DNA from: Limnoglobus roseus
GTDB lineage: Bacteria; Planctomycetota; Planctomycetia; Gemmatales; Gemmataceae
DNA: 64,000 nt
Direction of reading: 5' to 3'
Assembly (NCBI RefSeq): GCF_008254045.1
Contig: NZ_CP042425.1
Coordinates: 3,968,001-4,032,000, forward strand
Below the pieces are notes generated by a model that saw only the letters and a program-made list of their open reading frames with translations, had not been told where the DNA came from and did no database searches. Positions within the stretch are counted from its first letter, which is position 1; each line of letters begins with the position of its first letter. Shown here in pieces: positions 62,805 through 64,000 of this stretch. Both the position numbers and the translations under genes were made by a program.

Positions 62805-63992
62805 TTAGAAACCGAGGGCATACGCGCGACGCCCGTCCACCACAACGGTGACGGAATCGTTGCGACCACCCGTGAAACCGACGCCCGAAATCTGGTCTTC
62901 AGCGAACGCGCACTTGGTCTTGGAGCCTAACACTTCGAAGACTTTACGGTGGCGGTCCAGGTCGCCCCGGAGGAATTCGTTGAACACGCCGCGGGTCGCT
63001 CCCGGATTCTTGCACCCCTCCAGGGCGAAAATTAGGTGCCGCTGGCCCGCCTTACTCCCGCCCCAATGGTTCGGACTGTACAGGATCGAGTTCACGGGGA
63101 CCAACGTCTCAGTTTTCACGCCCCACTTCTCTTGAGAGGCTGACCCGCCAACAAGACCCTCCTGCGGGTTCACCTCGACCAACTTCCCCCCTTTCACGAC
63201 CAACTTGAAACAAGCAACCTCCTTGCCCTGCTTCACCGCCGGGGCGTAACTGAATTGGTGGATCACCCCCGCGAATTCGACCTCGATTGAGAACCCGATA
63301 TCGACCGTCTCCCGTTGGGCGTACTGGTGGACGTGGACGGCGTAGGTGCCGTCCCGCAGGTCGTTGAACGCGAGGTTCTCGACGGCGTTTCGCGTCTGCC
63401 CGCGGCCGGCGTTCATGTCCACGTCGAGGATGCCCATCTTGTCGCGGAAGAACACGTGCTTCCGATCCGGCGTGACGGCGTGCAGGTCGAGGTCGTCGAA
63501 GTTGTACCACGACAGGCTCACGCGGAGCTTGGCGTTGACGTTCCCGCCGGCCGCCTTGACTCGCTGCTTCACGCTGTCCGTCACGTCGCCGTCGTAAGAC
63601 CAGGCGAAGGCGTTGTCCCACTTGAACAGACGTTCCGGGCCGTCACTTCCCGTCAGGCTCACGAAGTTCCCCGCGTGGTGGTTCTTCAAGAACACCTCTA
63701 CCGTTTTCGCCTTCGTCAACACGTCCTTGACGAACTGGTCGGCAGAGACCGGGGTGGCCACGTCGAGGTTGGGGGCGGTCTTTTTCACATTCCCTTCGAG
63801 CAAGGCCGCGATGCCGTCCTTCATCCTCGCCCGCGTGTCGTTGTTGACGAACAGCACGTCGTTGACCGACACGTCGGAAAGGCGGGCGTACCGGCGGTAG
63901 ATCGCCCCACCCAAGCCGAGGTCGGTCAGAGTTTGCACCGCCTGCTCGACCATCTTCTGCGTGATGACGCTCGTGGGCCGCTTGTAGTTCAT
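62805..63992 (-). CDS. YfaP/DUF2135-like domain protein
   Basis: At least 395 aa; the start ATG at 63992 lies eight bases from the window edge, so it could begin further upstream. After a helical N-terminus (TQKMVEQAVQTLTDLGLGGA) comes a beta-sandwich with LRVSLSWYNFDDLDLHAVTP, LDVDMNAGRGQTRNAVENLA and GTYAVHVHQYAQRETVDIGF. This is the W-x-x-x-D-D-L-D-L-H and D-M-N pattern of DUF2135/YfaP-like domains. There is no signal peptide. The C-terminal part (EEFLRGDLDRHR-type helices and GFTGGRNDSVTVVVDG) is less clear. Together with its partner gene it may be a phage-derived or self-assembling system; this is inference. Confidence 0.6.
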   Translation of the reverse strand: MNYKRPTSVITQKMVEQAVQTLTDLGLGGAIYRRYARLSDVSVNDVLFVNNDTRARMKDGIAALLEGNVKKTAPNLDVATPVSADQFVKDVLTKAKTVEVFLKNHHAGNFVSLTGSDGPERLFKWDNAFAWSYDGDVTDSVKQRVKAAGGNVNAKLRVSLSWYNFDDLDLHAVTPDRKHVFFRDKMGILDVDMNAGRGQTRNAVENLAFNDLRDGTYAVHVHQYAQRETVDIGFSIEVEFAGVIHQFSYAPAVKQGKEVACFKLVVKGGKLVEVNPQEGLVGGSASQEKWGVKTETLVPVNSILYSPNHWGGSKAGQRHLIFALEGCKNPGATRGVFNEFLRGDLDRHRKVFEVLGSKTKCAFAEDQISGVGFTGGRNDSVTVVVDGRRAYALGF

Positions 63993-64000
63993 CGGCGCGA

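Overview
The window is high-GC bacterial DNA that looks like a Gemmataceae-type planctomycete (Gemmata/Fimbriiglobus group). This is inferred from content, not from a marker gene. It carries an ECF sigma factor next to a Ser/Thr kinase fused to WD40 repeats, WD40-only proteins, a secreted Cys-type sulfatase, several secreted SGNH esterases, and small families typical of that group (for example a CCRR/ILAHCRG protein). No rRNA gene, intact tRNA gene, CRISPR array or replication origin was seen.

Layout. 1-6 kb: the 3' part of a mismatch/uracil DNA glycosylase, then a tripartite drug-efflux set (EmrA-like adaptor overlapping an EmrB-like MFS pump, with a TolC-like lipoprotein convergent to them), then a small histidine kinase. 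6.3-12.8 kb: a leftward operon of three secreted carbohydrate-active proteins, namely a GH2-type glycosidase fused to an esterase, a tandem double GDSL (CE12-like) esterase, and a sialate-O-acetylesterase-like protein; together they look like a unit for deacetylating and trimming a plant or algal polysaccharide. 13.4-16.7 kb: small proteins and several broken genes. 16.7-21.7 kb: a WD40 kinase and its ECF sigma factor. 22-27.4 kb: two broken genes, then a group with a VOC protein, a methyltransferase-GNAT fusion, TspO, DUF1990, an NmrA-like SDR and another methyltransferase.

28-42 kb is a mobile-element zone. It holds a tRNA-end-like att fragment, a decayed tyrosine integrase, and a replication-type module (HTH protein, DnaB-like ATPase, small protein) cut by an IS630 element. 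Next comes a perfect 1,375-bp inverted repeat of IS110 copies around an IS701-like element, then a truncated HTH gene, a ParB-DNA methyltransferase, a truncated glycosidase remnant, an IS5/IS1182-like element and a second IS701 element. 42-51 kb returns to resident genes: sulfatase, frameshifted WD40 protein, cytochrome P450, secreted repeat protein, and a trypsin-like protease with a duplicated module. 51-57 kb is again decayed (Imm1-like gene, IS110 remnant, DUF1841-like gene, third IS701 element, second integrase). 57-64 kb holds hypothetical genes, a GDSL-like protein that lacks its catalytic serine, a YceK-like lipoprotein, a papain-like (YiiX-type) protein and a YfaP/DUF2135-like protein with a partner.

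The most unusual structures are the IS110-IS701-IS110 palindrome, a possible shared -1 ribosomal frameshift at the 3' end of three different IS701 transposase genes, and several long perfect hairpins, the longest with 36-bp arms at 62.2 kb. Gene decay is concentrated in the accessory stretches, while ORFs of 3.8 and 4.4 kb elsewhere are intact, which argues for real pseudogenes rather than general sequencing error.
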